From Anaeramoeba flamelloides (lineage: Eukaryota > Metamonada > Anaeramoebidae): a stretch of 64,000 nucleotides of DNA. Below, piece by piece: positions 13,102-24,985 of this stretch. The translations under genes and the position numbers were made by a program. The DNA lies in NCBI GenBank assembly GCA_027625915.1, contig JANTQA010000030.1, forward strand, positions 1,240,001 to 1,304,000, given 5' to 3'. Position 1 is the first letter of the stretch; every line of letters begins with the position of its first letter. The notes under the pieces were generated by a model. It was not told where the DNA came from. It saw only the letters and a list, made by a program, of their open reading frames with translations, and made no database searches.

Positions 13102-13350
13102 CTTACAGATAAAATGATCAAAGGAATCAATAGTATAAAAAATACAAATATAATATTTATTTCTTAATGTACTCCAATTAAACGGAAATTTGAGAAATGA
13201 AGAATCAAATTGAAAAATTTTTGTTAAAAAATTAGGATAATTTAACCAATAAAATAGGAAACAAAAAAAGATCCTGCAAAAAATTTTTTTTTCAATAAAT
13301 TGATACTATTTTTTAGAATTTTTGGGTGAGAGGAAAAAAAAAAAAAATTA

Positions 13351-14035
13351 AGGGTCAAGCCATGAAGGTTAAAAGTAATCTATTGAAATGGAAAAAAACT
13401 TTTTGGAAATTTTTATGAGTACCTAATAACTATCAAAAACTAACCAACCTGTGGTGAAGTATAATAGATCTCAAAAAATAAACAATCAAAAAATAGGTTA
13501 TTTTTAGAAAAAAGTGCCAAAGACAGAGACTCAATTTCCAATTTGAATGGTTAGAATATATAATTTTAAAAACAACTGTGTTAGTTTTTGAGGTGTTGAT
13601 CTTTGGACGATTTTTGAGATCTCCAAGATTTTTTTTCATTTTTTATCATTTCTCAAATGAGTTATTTTTTTCTTATGAACTATTACATAAAAACTGTCCT
13701 TTGCCAAATATAAAGAGTTACAAAAAAATCACAAATTAAATTTAATCGAATTAAATTGATTGTGTACTTGTAGAAAACAATTTGTTTTTAATTAAAGAGA
13801 TTTACGGATTTGGAAATAGAAAATGAGAAAAGAGTAATTTTATTTTAAAAATTTATTTTTTTGAAATTGAGACTGTTTTTATACTTTTTTTAAATGAATT
13901 TATTGCTAATAAGAATAGCTCTCAAAATTTTCTTCATTATTTGAATTTTTTTTAATCAAAAGAAGGGCAATTTCACAATACCATTTTTTGTTGCAAGTCA
14001 ATTATCCGGTAAGGAACAAAATGATGGCAAATTAT
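13351..14035. mobile_element. D-family TTAA element, right end lost
   Basis: Begins TTAA followed by GGGTCAAGCCAT, aligning with the complete D copy at 47120-47893 through most of its length, including the shared internal stretch AAGAAGGGCAATTTCACAAT near 13960. The right terminus seen in the other copy is not present, so this one is truncated or diverged. Non-coding. Confidence 0.65.
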
Positions 14036-14107
14036 GGGATCCATAAGAACATTATTAAAAATATTGAACAAATCCCATTTTAATTTAGATTTTGCTTGGA
14101 GAATCAA

Positions 14108-14812
14108 CTAATTTACTTTCAAAACTGATTTGAACCTATGTTTACGATCGGGTAATGAATTTTCTTTTACATTTGAGACACATTGATAAGAATAAATGGT
14201 GTCTCTTGATTTGAAAGGCATTAATTCGGCACCGTACTTGGGGATTTTTGACCACCGAAAGTTAAAAATTAGAAATAAAAAAATATTGACTTTAAAGCGT
14301 TTCAAAAATTATTTATAACATAATTGTTATTTTGAAGCTCTGAAAGACTTTTAAAAAAAATTTAAAGTATTATTTCTTGAATTAAGCCACTTTATTATTT
14401 TATTTGGAAAAATTCTAACAATTAATTTTAATCTCCTTTGAAGGTAACATGATAGATCTCTTGGAATAGTAGTTTGTAAAAATAATTTCCTTTTCAATAC
14501 GAAAGATTGTAAAAAAAGATTACCACTTCTGAATAATAATGATTTCATGTGTTTTTGTTCTGAAAAGTAAGGTTCTATTTTCAACTTGTTCAATATATCA
14601 AAAAAATGAAAAAAAAAAAAAAAAAAGATTAATATTATTTTTATTATTGAAGATTGGTAATTAAACAAGATTACATCTTATTAGTCTTTTTTTTTAATTT
14701 AAGAAATAAACTGAAAATTTCTAAAATATTCAGTTTATTTCTTACCTTATTAAAAAAAAATAGGTACTTTATGACATTTGGCGAAACTCATTGCCATTTC
14801 TGGACAATCCAT
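14108..14812 (-). CDS. Unrecognised multi-exon gene or gene relic
   Basis: A candidate first exon, ATG at 14812 to about 14768 (MDCPEMAMSFAKCHK), ends at a GTACCT donor. A second exon from 14584 (after a T-rich tract and AAG acceptor) runs about 78 codons in phase 0 with coding-like composition (LKIEPYFSEQKHMKSLLFRS and QTTIPRDLSCYLQRRLK). A third open segment, 14294-14108, ends in TAG (WSKIPKYGAELMPFKSRDTI). The junction between the second and third segments is not resolved. I do not recognise the protein. Position next to a TTAA element means a transposon-derived origin is possible. Confidence 0.35.
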
Positions 14813-16939
14813 TTTTTTTTTTATGTGTGTGTTTTTACCCTAGATATAATATAGGTAAGATCCTCACTCATTATACATTCTTATAGTTTGTCAGATATCT
14901 TTTCTTGGAAAAATTAAAAGAAAAATATTTTCAAAATAAAGACTAATATAGAAGATAGAAAAGTAAAGAATATTAGAGATAAAAAAATAAAATAAAAAGT
15001 TAAAACTTTATGATTGTTTTTTGGTATTCCAAGTATAGAATGAGCTGGTTATCATTTGATTATATGTTAAAAATTTATAGATAATAACTATTTTTTGTTT
15101 TAATAAAGAGGTTGAAATATTTTACTCATTTGTGATCAAATAAAATTATTTACTTATTTACTTTGAAAATTAGAAGGTTCTAAATCGCCATTACAAAATT
15201 GTGACATACCTGAAATAAAAAAATGAAAAAAAAATATTTATCTTCTCATTTAGTGTATAAGAACAATTAATTATTTAACCCGGTTCATAACTACTTTTAA
15301 ATCATTATAAACAGATAAAAACTGACCTTTCAATAATTAAAAAAAAATAAATCAAAAACTACAAAAGTAAATCACAATTTTTAAAATTGGCATTAGGGAC
15401 TTTTTATAACTGAACTTTCTCTGAAAAAACCTTTTAGGAAGATTTTTTGCTAATTATTTATATAAATTTTAAAAGAAATTATATTATCTCAACTTTCACA
15501 ATGATTGTTTGTATTTTTGAAGATCTTTTTTTGTTAACTCTACTTTCACAAAAAAAAAAAAGATAATGAAAAAAAAAAAAAAAAATGCTCAGAAGAAAAA
15601 CAGAAAAAGAATGAAAAAACAAAAATTTAAAAAAGCAAAATAAAAAAAAATTCAAAATTAGATAAAATGATCCAAAAAATTCAAAATATTTTTCGATAAG
15701 AATAACAAAAAAAAAAAACAGAACCATTTCCAATGGCATTAATAGTGAGACAAAATTTGGAAAAATTGCTGTTTAAAGTTGTCTATAATGGACAAGATTT
15801 TAGTGATCATAATTTATTTTCCAAAATATCTTTTTGTAGTTAATGAAAAAATTTTTTTCAAAGTTTCAGGATCATTGTAATTTTAATTTTTTTAATTTTA
15901 TTTTTATTCCAAGTTACCCAAATTTTGTTTATACAAAATACTAGGACAAAATAGCTACTATTCAGTTAAAACTCTGCACACGTACTTATTCATCAGATTC
16001 TCTGAAAATTCTATTGTGTCTCGCCCCAGTTTGGTTTCAAATTGAATCAGTTAGATTCAGTTCTCTCCCGTTACTTTAATCCAAACATAACAAATTCAGT
16101 ATGTTTACAAACTAATTGAGAACATGTTTATTATTTTCTTTTAAAAGATTTTTTAAAATGTTTTAAAACCCCTAAACACACCAAAAAATAAAAATCAGAG
16201 GAAAAAACTAAGGAACCCTAACAACTGAAAAAGAAAAAAGTCTAAATAATTACAAAAAATTTATTTTTTATTTAGTCAACTTTTCAAATACATTTTCTTT
16301 TAAATGCCAGGATTTTGTTGATTCAAATTTTCCAATCTTAGACCAAGTACATAAATAAAAAAATATTGTGATTTTTTTCTATTTTTTCGCTTGTTGAATT
16401 GTCTTTATATTGATAAGAAGGGAAACAAAGAAAAAAATCAAGATGTAACTTTTTTTATACTAAATCCTAAACAAGTCAATTATGAGTACCAAAAACTTTT
16501 AAAATAATAGTAAAAAAAAACATCAAGAGATAAAACAAATTAAATCAAAAAGAAATTAGAATAATTAAACAATATTTTTCCTAATAAACACTAATCATCA
16601 ATTTCCAAATAAATTAAATTCATCAAAAGTATTGTGATCAAGATTTGGATATTCTTACTTCAACATAACCTTGTTTATTTTTTGATGTTTTTCACAAATT
16701 AATCATTATTAGCCCTTAAGAATTTTAAACTTTTTTTATTTGGCTTCATTTTATTAATCATTTTTCTGAATTTTTTGTTTTTTTTTATGATATACTTTTT
16801 TCTGGTTTTTAACTCTGTTTTTTGAGATAAATTTTCCAATTTGATCCTTCATTTCAAGAATTTCAATTTTAATAATTGAACTTTTAGAAACCAAGGCCAA
16901 ATTCACTTCTCTTTTATTATCAATTTAGTTGATCTTTTA
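14813..16939. other. AT-rich intergenic DNA
   Basis: Mostly A/T runs with no supported gene. A minus-strand open segment of 30 codons ends in TAG at 15958 (contains FETKLGRDTIEFSENL) in a patch of higher GC. It has no start or clear splice site and may be an exon fragment. Confidence 0.35.
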
Positions 16940-17103
16940 CTGGTATTATAATTCTAAACAGGAAAAAATTTTGACTCCCTTTTCCAGATTTTTCGATTTT
17001 AAATAGACTTTTCAAAGAAGAAAGATTGCAATTTGTGACTTTCTATAAAAAAGAAAATTGTTGGGGAAGTGAAAATTTTTCCCACTTAAAATTCAAATAC
17101 CAG
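16940..17103. mobile_element. I-family MITE (TA-flanked, 164 bp)
   Basis: Ends are CTGGTATTATAATTCTAAA at the left and TTAAAATTCAAATACCAG at the right, each next to TA. Inside the ends, an inverted GGAAAAAATTTTGACTC / GAAGTGAAAATTTTTCCC pair extends the inverted repeat. Non-coding. Related copies lie at 37963, 39450 and (partial) 38557. Typical of a TA-inserting MITE; the transposase source is unknown. Confidence 0.7.
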
Positions 17104-17135
17104 TAAAGTAAAGGTTTTCAAAAAAAACAAGAAAC

Positions 17136-17309
17136 ATGGCTTTTCGTTTGAAATACAGACTTAAAACAGTTTCTACTCTTTATATTGACAAAAGCATGAT
17201 TGAAAATACCAATAATAATTGTATCAACCTTATACTGATAATATCCTGGTGTCTCTTAAAAGGTACTTTTGTTAAAAATTCAGAAGGGTTGTTTTCGTGG
17301 TTTTCATGA
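17136..17309 (+). CDS. Small ORF, 57 residues, unrecognised
   Basis: ATG to TGA gives 57 codons beginning MAFRLKYRLKTVSTLYIDKS, then a hydrophobic stretch (INLILIISWCLL) that could span a membrane, then a short polar tail. A GTACTT donor-like site after codon 42 means it could instead be a first exon. It starts 33 bp after the I-family MITE, so its promoter region would include that element. No family recognised. Its composition is coding-like, but it is short. Confidence 0.38.
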   Translation: MAFRLKYRLKTVSTLYIDKSMIENTNNNCINLILIISWCLLKGTFVKNSEGLFSWFS

Positions 17310-18016
17310 AAGAAACATAAAGTCTAAAAAAAGCTGTAAATTTTAATAACTTGTGAAAATCGAAACATTAATCCTTACTGATTAAATAGTTGATTGGAAA
17401 TCTTAAAACGAATAAACCATGATTTAGTTTTCACTCTATTGAAGATTTGCAATAACATGTCTAAATTCTCCAACTCTTGAAGAAAGTTTTGAATTATTTT
17501 ACCCTAATTTGACTCTTAAAAAAACTTTAAATTTATCAACTGAAAAGTTGTAAAAAACTACTAAATTTATAGGGTTTGCTTTTTACAAATAATCTTTTTC
17601 CATTTTAAAGTTCACCACACTCAACAAAACTAATTGTACTCAGTGTTTCAAATCTTATTATTTTGCTTTTTAGACTTGATTTCAAAAAATAAAGCAAAAT
17701 GTTTTTTGATTGAAACAAATTTTAAAAAGTTGTTTTTCCTTTGGATCTGTACTAAACTTCTTCACAATAAGGGTATTTCCCTAAAAAAAAATTAATTAAA
17801 GCCTTTATAGGGGTTGGTTCTGATCATTTTTTTTTAAATAACTCTCTAATAAGTAAAACTTTTTTCTTCTTTGAAATATTTTTTTTTTTTTTTTTTTCTC
17901 TTGCTTAATTTGAAATCTTGTTTATTAAATTCTTTTTGTTTTTTTTTTTTTTTTTTTTTCCCTTTATTTTGAAAAAAATCTTTTCTTTTGTAAAAAAGTA
18001 AACTATAAATTAACAA
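17310..18016 (+). promoter_or_regulatory. T-tract-rich upstream region of the aldolase
   Basis: No gene. The last 190 bp before the aldolase ATG are dominated by three T-runs (near 17880, 17940 and 17960) followed by TAAACTATAAATTAACAA directly before the ATG. Nucleosome-excluding T-tracts of this kind commonly mark promoters of highly expressed genes in AT-rich protists. This is inference from composition only. Confidence 0.35.
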
Positions 18017-19054
18017 ATGTCCCAATTCGAAGAAGTACTTGCTGAAACCATCAAAATCATGTGTACCCCAGGAAGAGGAATTCTTGCAGCTGACGAATCT
18101 GTTGGAACCATTGGAAAGAGATTCGATCTCATCAATGTTGAAAACGTCGAAGAAAACAGAAGATGTTACAGAGACTATCTCTTTAGCACCCCAAACTTTG
18201 GTAAATACATTTCAGGTGTCATCTTATACGAAGAACAAGTTTTCCAAAAGACCAGTGAAGGTGTCTTATTCCCAGAAATCATTAGACAATCTGGAGCCGT
18301 TGCTGGATGGAAATCCGATACCGGTTTGAGACCACTTGAAGGTTATGACAAGGACACAGTTACACAAGGACTTGACAACTTGGCTGTCAGATGCCAAAAA
18401 GTTTTCAAGGCTGGATGTAGATTCACCAAATTCAGATCTGCCTTCCACATTAACGCCAAATGCCCATCTTCTCTTTCCGTCTCATGGAATGCAATGGTAC
18501 AAGCCAGACAAGCCAAAATCGCTCAAGAAAACGGCTTAGTCCCAATCGTTGAACCAGAAGTACTCGTCAGCACCATCGAAGATCCACAAGACATCGAAGA
18601 TGCCTACAGAGTAACAAAATGGGTTTTAACAGAAACCTTCAGACAATTAAACTTACACAAAGTTGACTTAAGATACATGATCCTCAAACCAAACATGGTT
18701 TACACCAAAAAAGAACTCAAAGAAAAAAATTACGATTTAATTGCCGAAAAGACCTTCCAATTATTCACAGAAACCTTACCAACAAGCTTACCAGCTATCT
18801 TCTTCTTATCTGGTGGCCAAGACGAAATTTCTTCGACAATCAACCTTGACAAAATTAACAAACTTAAAAACAAAGCACCAAAAATCTGCCCTTGGTATAT
18901 TTCATTTTCATACGGTAGAGCTTTACAAAGATCCGCTCTCGAAGCCTGGAAAGGTAAAACCGAAAACAAAGAAAACCTCCAAAAAGCATTCACTAAAAGA
19001 GCACTCAAAAATTCACAAGCTTCCATTGGTGAATATGTCAATGAAGAAGATTAA
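18017..19054 (+). CDS. Class I fructose-bisphosphate aldolase
   Basis: Cleaves fructose-1,6-bisphosphate to dihydroxyacetone phosphate and glyceraldehyde-3-phosphate in cytosolic glycolysis through a lysine Schiff base, without metal. An uninterrupted 345-residue frame, near the usual length. Visible family motifs: GRGILAADES near the N-terminus, KSDTGLRPL, VEPEVL, and MILKPNMV with the Schiff-base lysine at about residue 224, then FLSGGQ and SFSYGRALQ. The C-terminus ends NEED rather than the tyrosine found in animal enzymes. No intron. Codon choice favours C-ending codons and GC is well above other genes here, as expected of a highly expressed gene. Confidence 0.97.
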   Translation: MSQFEEVLAETIKIMCTPGRGILAADESVGTIGKRFDLINVENVEENRRCYRDYLFSTPNFGKYISGVILYEEQVFQKTSEGVLFPEIIRQSGAVAGWKSDTGLRPLEGYDKDTVTQGLDNLAVRCQKVFKAGCRFTKFRSAFHINAKCPSSLSVSWNAMVQARQAKIAQENGLVPIVEPEVLVSTIEDPQDIEDAYRVTKWVLTETFRQLNLHKVDLRYMILKPNMVYTKKELKEKNYDLIAEKTFQLFTETLPTSLPAIFFLSGGQDEISSTINLDKINKLKNKAPKICPWYISFSYGRALQRSALEAWKGKTENKENLQKAFTKRALKNSQASIGEYVNEED

Positions 19055-19732
19055 ATTACTTTATTTTCTTTTCCTCATTATTAATATATTCAAAATATGC
19101 AAATTCAATGCTAGATCTCTTTCAACACATCAAATTTAAAATGATAAAAATTGAAAAAAAGAAATTTGTCATTAAAAATCAAACAAACATTTGATTTTTT
19201 CTTTTTGACAAACATACTTCTTATAATAAATCATTTTTTTTATTGCCGTTTTGGTTAAAATTTTTTTACTTATAATTGAATACTTAATACCATAAGTAAA
19301 TAAAACGTTTTACAAATAGATCAATCATTTTTATTTTTTATTTTTTTTTTGACTAATATCTAAATATGTATTCCTTATATAGAAATATGTTTAATATTGA
19401 AAATAAACCGGAAGTTTTCAAATCTAAGTAATTGGCAAAAAATTTTTCCAATCTCAATTAAATTTATGTAAAAAATTTTAAGAGAGATTAGTCCCTTCCG
19501 GGAGTATAATATTTTATCTTCCTCCAAAAAACCAAAATCCAGCATTCAACCCCCCCTACCAATCTTTTAACCTTACACTCTTCAATTCTAATTTTGGAAC
19601 AAAAAAAAAATTAAATCAAAAATTACTATTTTGAACCACTATCAAAACTCATAATAAGTATAAGATCGATCAGCTAAGAACCAAATTAACAAGTCACTAC
19701 TCCCCAAACAAGATATTTTTTTTTCAAATTTC
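19055..19732. other. Aldolase downstream region
   Basis: No gene seen. Contains a pyrimidine-rich strand near 19500-19590 with the palindrome TCCCTTCCGGGA, and AT-rich DNA elsewhere. Confidence 0.4.
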
Positions 19733-20870
19733 AAGGGGGCGGGGGGGGGGTAACAAGGGTAAAGGAAAAATTTTTCACTTTTTTGCAATTCTGAAAATGA
19801 TGAGAAAGTAACATTTTTTACTTTGGTTGTACCTCAAGGATTTTTATCATTTAAAGTACTTCGTTCAGTAGATTTTTTAAATTTTTCTTTCAAAATCTCA
19901 AAGAAATTGCCACAATAGAATGTTGATTTGAATTGTTTAAAATAGTGTTTCAAATGTTGAATGAAATATCTTTTGTCCTTATCTCAACATTCTATTATGG
20001 TATTTAATTTTTTCATTTTTTATTTTTTCATCATTTTTGAATTTTTTTAATCAAGATAATAAAAAGCAATACAGTCAGTTTCACTTTTAAGGCACAAACT
20101 TTCTACGAAATTTTAGGCACAATAAAAATCTCAAATTAAGGCACAAAATTCAAATTCTAGTAAAATAATTTGTGAAAATTAAAATTCCAAAAAATGTGCT
20201 TTAATTTGAGATTTTTTTGTGCCTTAAATTCCCTTGAAAGTTTGTGCCTTAAAAGTGAAACTGACTGTAAGAAAAAATTTTTTTATCTTTGACATTTGTG
20301 AAAAATGGATTTTGTTTAAAAAGAAGAACAACATTACAATCAAAAGAATCATAAAAGGAAACATTAATTGGCTTAAAGAGCTAGAAGAATTCCGAATAAC
20401 AATAATAACCCCAAAATATTGCTGATTAGGATTGTAAATAGTTGGATTTTGTGGAATTGGAGAAGTGGATATGATTATATTTCATCAAATTTTAAATCAC
20501 AAAATAACAATAAATTTAATTCTAAGAATCTAAAATTATCTTCTCACCAAAAAAAACTAAACCCCATTCCAAAAATTTGGATACTTCTAAAATCAAAAAT
20601 TGGAAAACAAAAACTCAATATATAATATTTTTCCAAACGTAATATAAAACCACATTTAAGTAACATAGTATTAATGTTTTTATAAGTATTCTTTTTGATC
20701 CAAATAAAAGAAAAAAAAAAAAATTAAAACTCAAAAATCAAAACCGGTGTGTCCAAAATAATGAAACCAGCGGAAACAAAAAATGTATATTGGTAAATTT
20801 GTTAAAATTTCACCAACAATTGTTGATCGATCAAATGATAAGATACCATCTACCAATTGTATGTGATTTT
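19733..20870. mobile_element. B-family element, truncated copy
   Basis: Matches the TTAA-flanked element at 34650-36020 over about 1.1 kb (from the GTAAAG...TTTTTCAC motif near the left end to the GATAAGATACCAT motif near 20850). Its left terminus is replaced by a G-rich run (about 19735-19750). Its right part is lost where a C-family fragment begins. It is interrupted by the MITE at 20072-20267, which the other copy lacks. Non-coding as it stands. Confidence 0.7.
20072..20267. mobile_element. MITE of the CAGTCAG family
   Basis: 196 bp, flanked by TA on both sides, with inverted ends CAGTCAGTTTCACTTTTAAG and its complement, and long near-perfect arms built from repeats of TTAAGGCACAAA. It is inserted in the B-family copy. 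The paralogous B copy at 34650 has an uninterrupted TA at the matching place (AAGCAATTAGAAA), a related empty site that proves insertion with TA duplication. Ends are the same as those of the 5.6-kb transposon at 23673. Confidence 0.9.
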
Positions 20871-20906
20871 TTAATTCAGAAACTCAACACTAACATTCAA
20901 TCAAAC

Positions 20907-21234
20907 CATCGAAAAAAAATTCCAGTAAAGTATACCGTGTTTTAATCATTGAAACTAAGAGGGTTTTGATGTCTAGACAAACTTTTTAGAAAAAAAAAAA
21001 TTTAATAGGACAAAATTTGGAAAAATAATTAAATCACAATAACCAAAAAAATTACCGATGTTGAGAATTTTTTTTCAAGTTATTTTTTTATTGTAAGTAG
21101 CTATACAATTTTTAATTATAAATTTTTCTTTCTAAGATAATTTTTTATAAATTCTATATCTTATAATTTTTTGAAATGATTTTAATTTAAAAATTTTGTT
21201 TGAAATGTTTTTAGTGTATTTGGGGTACTCAGAG
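20907..21234. mobile_element. C-family fragment (inverted)
   Basis: Reverse-complement match to 5294-5625 of the C element, with shared landmarks TTTGATGTCTAGACAAAC and TCCAGTAAAGTAT. It ends at GGGGTACTCAGAG, a diverged form of the C terminus. Only this end is present. Confidence 0.6.
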
Positions 21235-21384
21235 ATCTACATATAATATGAATCTAAATTATATATTCTAATAATTTCTGCCAAAAAGTTTTAAAAAATA
21301 CAATATACTTTATTAAAAAGATATAATTGTTTTAAAAAGAAATTTGATCCATTTATTATTCAATTAATTATATTTTTGTAACCA

Positions 21385-21757
21385 CACTAGTGTAAATATG
21401 AATGTTGTAAAAAATAGAGTTTTTTTGATTTTCTCAAAAAATTGTGAGTTTCACACTGTTACCAAAGTTTAGGAAATAGAGATTTAGAAATGAGATTATA
21501 TAAATAAGCAAAAAAGTATTTTAGACCAAAAACCGCCTCGAAATTACAGATGTTTTGTTTCCAAAAAAAATTTTGTTTTCAAAACAAAACATCTGTAATT
21601 TCGAGGCGGTTTTTGATTTAGAATCATTATTAACTTAAAATTTTAACCCGATATAGATATATCCATAATCAAAACTTTGGTAACGGTGTGAAAATCACAA
21701 TTTTTTGAGAAAATCAAAAAAACTCTATTTTTTACAACATTCATATTCACACTTGTG
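21385..21757. mobile_element. G-family TIR element with central perfect hairpin
   Basis: 373 bp with inverted arms of about 85 bp starting CACTAGTGTAAATATGAATG and CACAAGTGTGAATATGAATG. In its centre, 21527-21560 and 21582-21615 form a perfect 34-bp inverted repeat (core CCGCCTCGAAATTACAGATG) with a 21-nt loop. The arms are notably GC-richer than the surroundings. No ORF. Either two nested TIR elements or one foldback with a hairpin core. Confidence 0.7.
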
Positions 21758-22765
21758 CAATTGTTTTTTTTTCATTTTTTGACTTCAAAATGTTGTTTTT
21801 ATTTTTTTCCAAATTTGGTTGTTTTATTAGTAATCAATAAATATTTTTTTTGTGATATTGAGAACTTTTTTTACAATTTTTTAATATTTTTAAAATTGTT
21901 TTAACTTATCAATTATATCGATTTAAATTTTAATTTTCAACTGATCTAAAACAATTGATGAAGTTTAATGATTTTTATTGGGATTTTTAAGGGACAATTT
22001 TCCATAAAAACAAATGTAAATAATATTTTTAATGAAAAAAACTTTCTAATATTATAGGTTCATTGTTTTTTAGAACTTTTAATTTTTTTTCAGGATTTTT
22101 TATTTATTCAATTATTTTCTTTTTCTTTTTTTTTTCTTGGGGTAAAACACAAGATAAAACTAAAAAGTTAAAATGAAAAATCAATTATATTTATTAAAAA
22201 TTTGGAAAAAAAATCGTTTAAGAAGTTGGGAATATGTAAATTTAGATTGAATTAAAATGATACCCCTTCAAATGTTGATACACTGACTACATCTATCAAA
22301 TACACCAAAAAAAAAAAAAAAAAAAAAATGAAACGAATTTTTCCAGCTAATATTATCTAATTACCTACTTTCTTTAACACAATTGTTGACATCACAATAT
22401 AAATGATTTATTCAAAAAACTCATATTTTTAATTCATTTTAAAGTACACATTAATAAGATTTTTTAGTGAAAAGAAAAATTAAAATTCTACCAATTTATT
22501 TCAAATAATTTATTCAATATTTTTAAAGAGAAATTTTCACTTTTCTAATTTGAATTTTCAATCATATATAAACACTTTATACAACACTTTAAATAATTAC
22601 TCTTGATATTTTTATTTAAATAAATTTTTCCAAATTTTTATTAAATTTTAGCTTAAATTTTTCTATCCAGAAATGAAAAGCTTATACAAATACAACAACA
22701 TTTGGTAAACAATATCAAATATAACAAGTGATGTAGATCTGAAAAATATAGCATCATTTTTTATA
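21758..22765. other. AT-rich intergenic DNA
   Basis: Long A/T runs with no supported gene, RNA or element end. Confidence 0.4.
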
Positions 22766-23156
<391 letters not shown>

Positions 23157-23379
23157 TAATATTGAATAAATACTTATGGAAATTTAAAAATAATAGTTTA
23201 ATCTTTTAATTAACAAACAGATATTTGGAAGTTAGAACAATTATTCGATATTTTCTTGAAAAAAATGAACTTTAAGATAATGTATCAAAAACAATTACCA
23301 TAAAATAGTATTTTAAAAATTAAAGAATTAAAAAAAATTATAAAAATGATTTTTATTTTCTAAAAAAAAAGTAAAAAAA

Positions 23380-23672
23380 TTATTTTTTTTGTAATTTTAA
23401 AAGAACGATAATTCCCCGAATTTCTATTATAGGTTTTGTGATTTCGTTTTCCATAAGCTTCTCAATCCACTTTTGTAACCTTCTAATTTCTTTACTTGAA
23501 ATTTCTTTAATATAATTTTCAGTTACTTTTTCATTTTTATTCCTATCCGATTTTTTTCTCTTCCTTTTCCCATCCTTTTTCTTTTTCTTTTTCTTCCATT
23601 TCTTGTTTTTTTTCTTTTTTTTTTTGTTTTAGATATTTTTTTTATTTGATTCATCTGAATCCGAGATATATA
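23380..23672 (-). pseudogene. 3' part of a transposon-split host gene
   Basis: Minus-strand coding-like sequence. Next to the transposon end it reads YISDSDESNKKNI, then an in-frame TAA, then a lysine-rich tract and a well-formed C-terminus (contains VTENYIKEISSKEIRRLQKW, ending LLKLQKK and TAA at 23380). Joining 23672 to 29232 across the transposon with one TA target copy keeps the frame of the upstream half, so both pieces belong to one gene. I do not recognise the family; the lysine tract suggests a nuclear protein. The in-frame TAA fits decay after the insertion. Confidence 0.6.
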
Positions 23673-24241
23673 CAGTCAGTTTCACTTTTAAGGCACAAAC
23701 TTTTTGTAGTAATTTAAGGCACAGAAAAAGCTCAAAATAAGGCACATTTTTTTCCCCAAAATTTTTCAAAAAAAAATTTGATATTTTTTAAACAAAAAAT
23801 TTTGTTTAATTTACTGTAAAAAACTTGTTTTTTTTTGAAATATATTAAAATCGTTCCTAAATACAAGTAATTTTAATATCTCGTCAGAACTCGAAAAGTA
23901 CACGTTTTTGAGACTCCGGAGTTTGAAAAATCGATTTTCAGACGATTTTAACACAGATCAAATAATACTGAGTGTATGAAATCAAATAATTGATCAAAAA
24001 TCACGATCAGAATTTTTTTTTTAAACACAAAGAAAAAACGACAAAGGTATTAAATTTTCTTTGTCATTTTTTTCAAAAATAACAAAGCACCTTGTAAAAA
24101 TCCCCATACTCGAAAAAAAAATAACAAAGGAATTAATTTTTTTAAAAAAATAACAAAGAAAATTTATTTCCTTTGTCATTTTTGAATAAAATAACAAAGA
24201 GTCCAAAAAATAACAAAGTTTTTTTCAAAACTCTATTTCTT

Positions 24242-24481
24242 GAAGAGAGCCTTTGTTGAAAGGGCAAAACGCCAAGGTGTTACCCGCTGGTCACGGGTTC
24301 GAATCCTGAAACAAGAGCTTTCTTCATTTGTCTTAGAAAGCTGTTTACTTAAGTAACGTCTTCGGATGCCTGTACTCCGGTACTCGTTGATTCCAAAGTT
24401 TTAATAGACAGCCTCTTCATCTCTCTCTTTAACAGGTATAACATCTGCCGTCTTAGGATGTCATACTCTTCCCTATCTCAA
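24242..24481 (+). mobile_element. tRNA-derived SINE
   Basis: About 240 bp of GC-richer DNA flanked by a perfect 15-bp direct repeat, AAAACTCTATTTCTT, at 24227-24241 and 24482-24496, the mark of target-primed reverse transcription. The head carries RNA polymerase III promoter boxes at tRNA spacing: an A-box-like TGTTGAAAGGG at 24254 (one mismatch to consensus) and a perfect B box GGTTCGAATCC at 24296. The body has a small hairpin (AGCTTTCT...AGAAAGCT) and no poly-A tail before the second repeat. It is inserted inside the 5.6-kb transposon, so it is younger than that insertion. No second copy was seen in the window. Confidence 0.78.
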
Positions 24482-24802
24482 AAAACTCTATTTCTTAAGA
24501 CATTTCATTTTTTGTAAAAAAAATATTTTTTTTTTTTTAGAAAAAATGAAAACTTTTGTTAGCTTAATTCGGATATCCAGGAATGTGGTGCGAAAAGTAC
24601 TTTTGATGTTATACCATGAGGTACACCATGTCATGAAGTTTGATATGGTTTAAACCTCAGGTCTCGAATCATAGTTTTATGGCGATGGCTCACCCCTTGA
24701 CATGTATAGGTCACCCACCCCATGTCACATAGTATATAGCACAATGGTCGATGGATACATTGGGGTTTTGCCCATTTATGCTACGTGTATATACTATAGT
24801 AT

Positions 24803-24985
24803 AGGGCTAACTTCACACATATGACTCGACAGAGTCACGCTGAAGTTACCCTATGGGGTACTCAACAGGACTAACTTTGCACTGGCAACTCGAGAGAGTC
24901 ACGCTGAAGTTACCCGACAAGGGTACCCAATAGGGCTAACTTTGCACTGATAACTCGACAGAGTTACCGCAAGGTTATAATATAA
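24803..24985 (+). repeat. 64-65 bp tandem repeats with hairpins
   Basis: Three units start at 24803, 24867 and 24932, each opening AGG(G/A)CTAACTT. Each contains a stem such as GACTCGACAGAGTC, and the first two continue with CACGCTGAAGTTACCC. The units lie in a GC-elevated block (about 24560-25000) unlike the rest of the transposon. They may be a transposase-binding array or a fragment of another element. Confidence 0.7.

Noticed and set aside
24247-24323. A genuine tRNA gene
   Set aside because: The B box is perfect, but the acceptor and D-arm pairings are poor and the unit is flanked by a 15-bp target duplication, so it is a SINE head.
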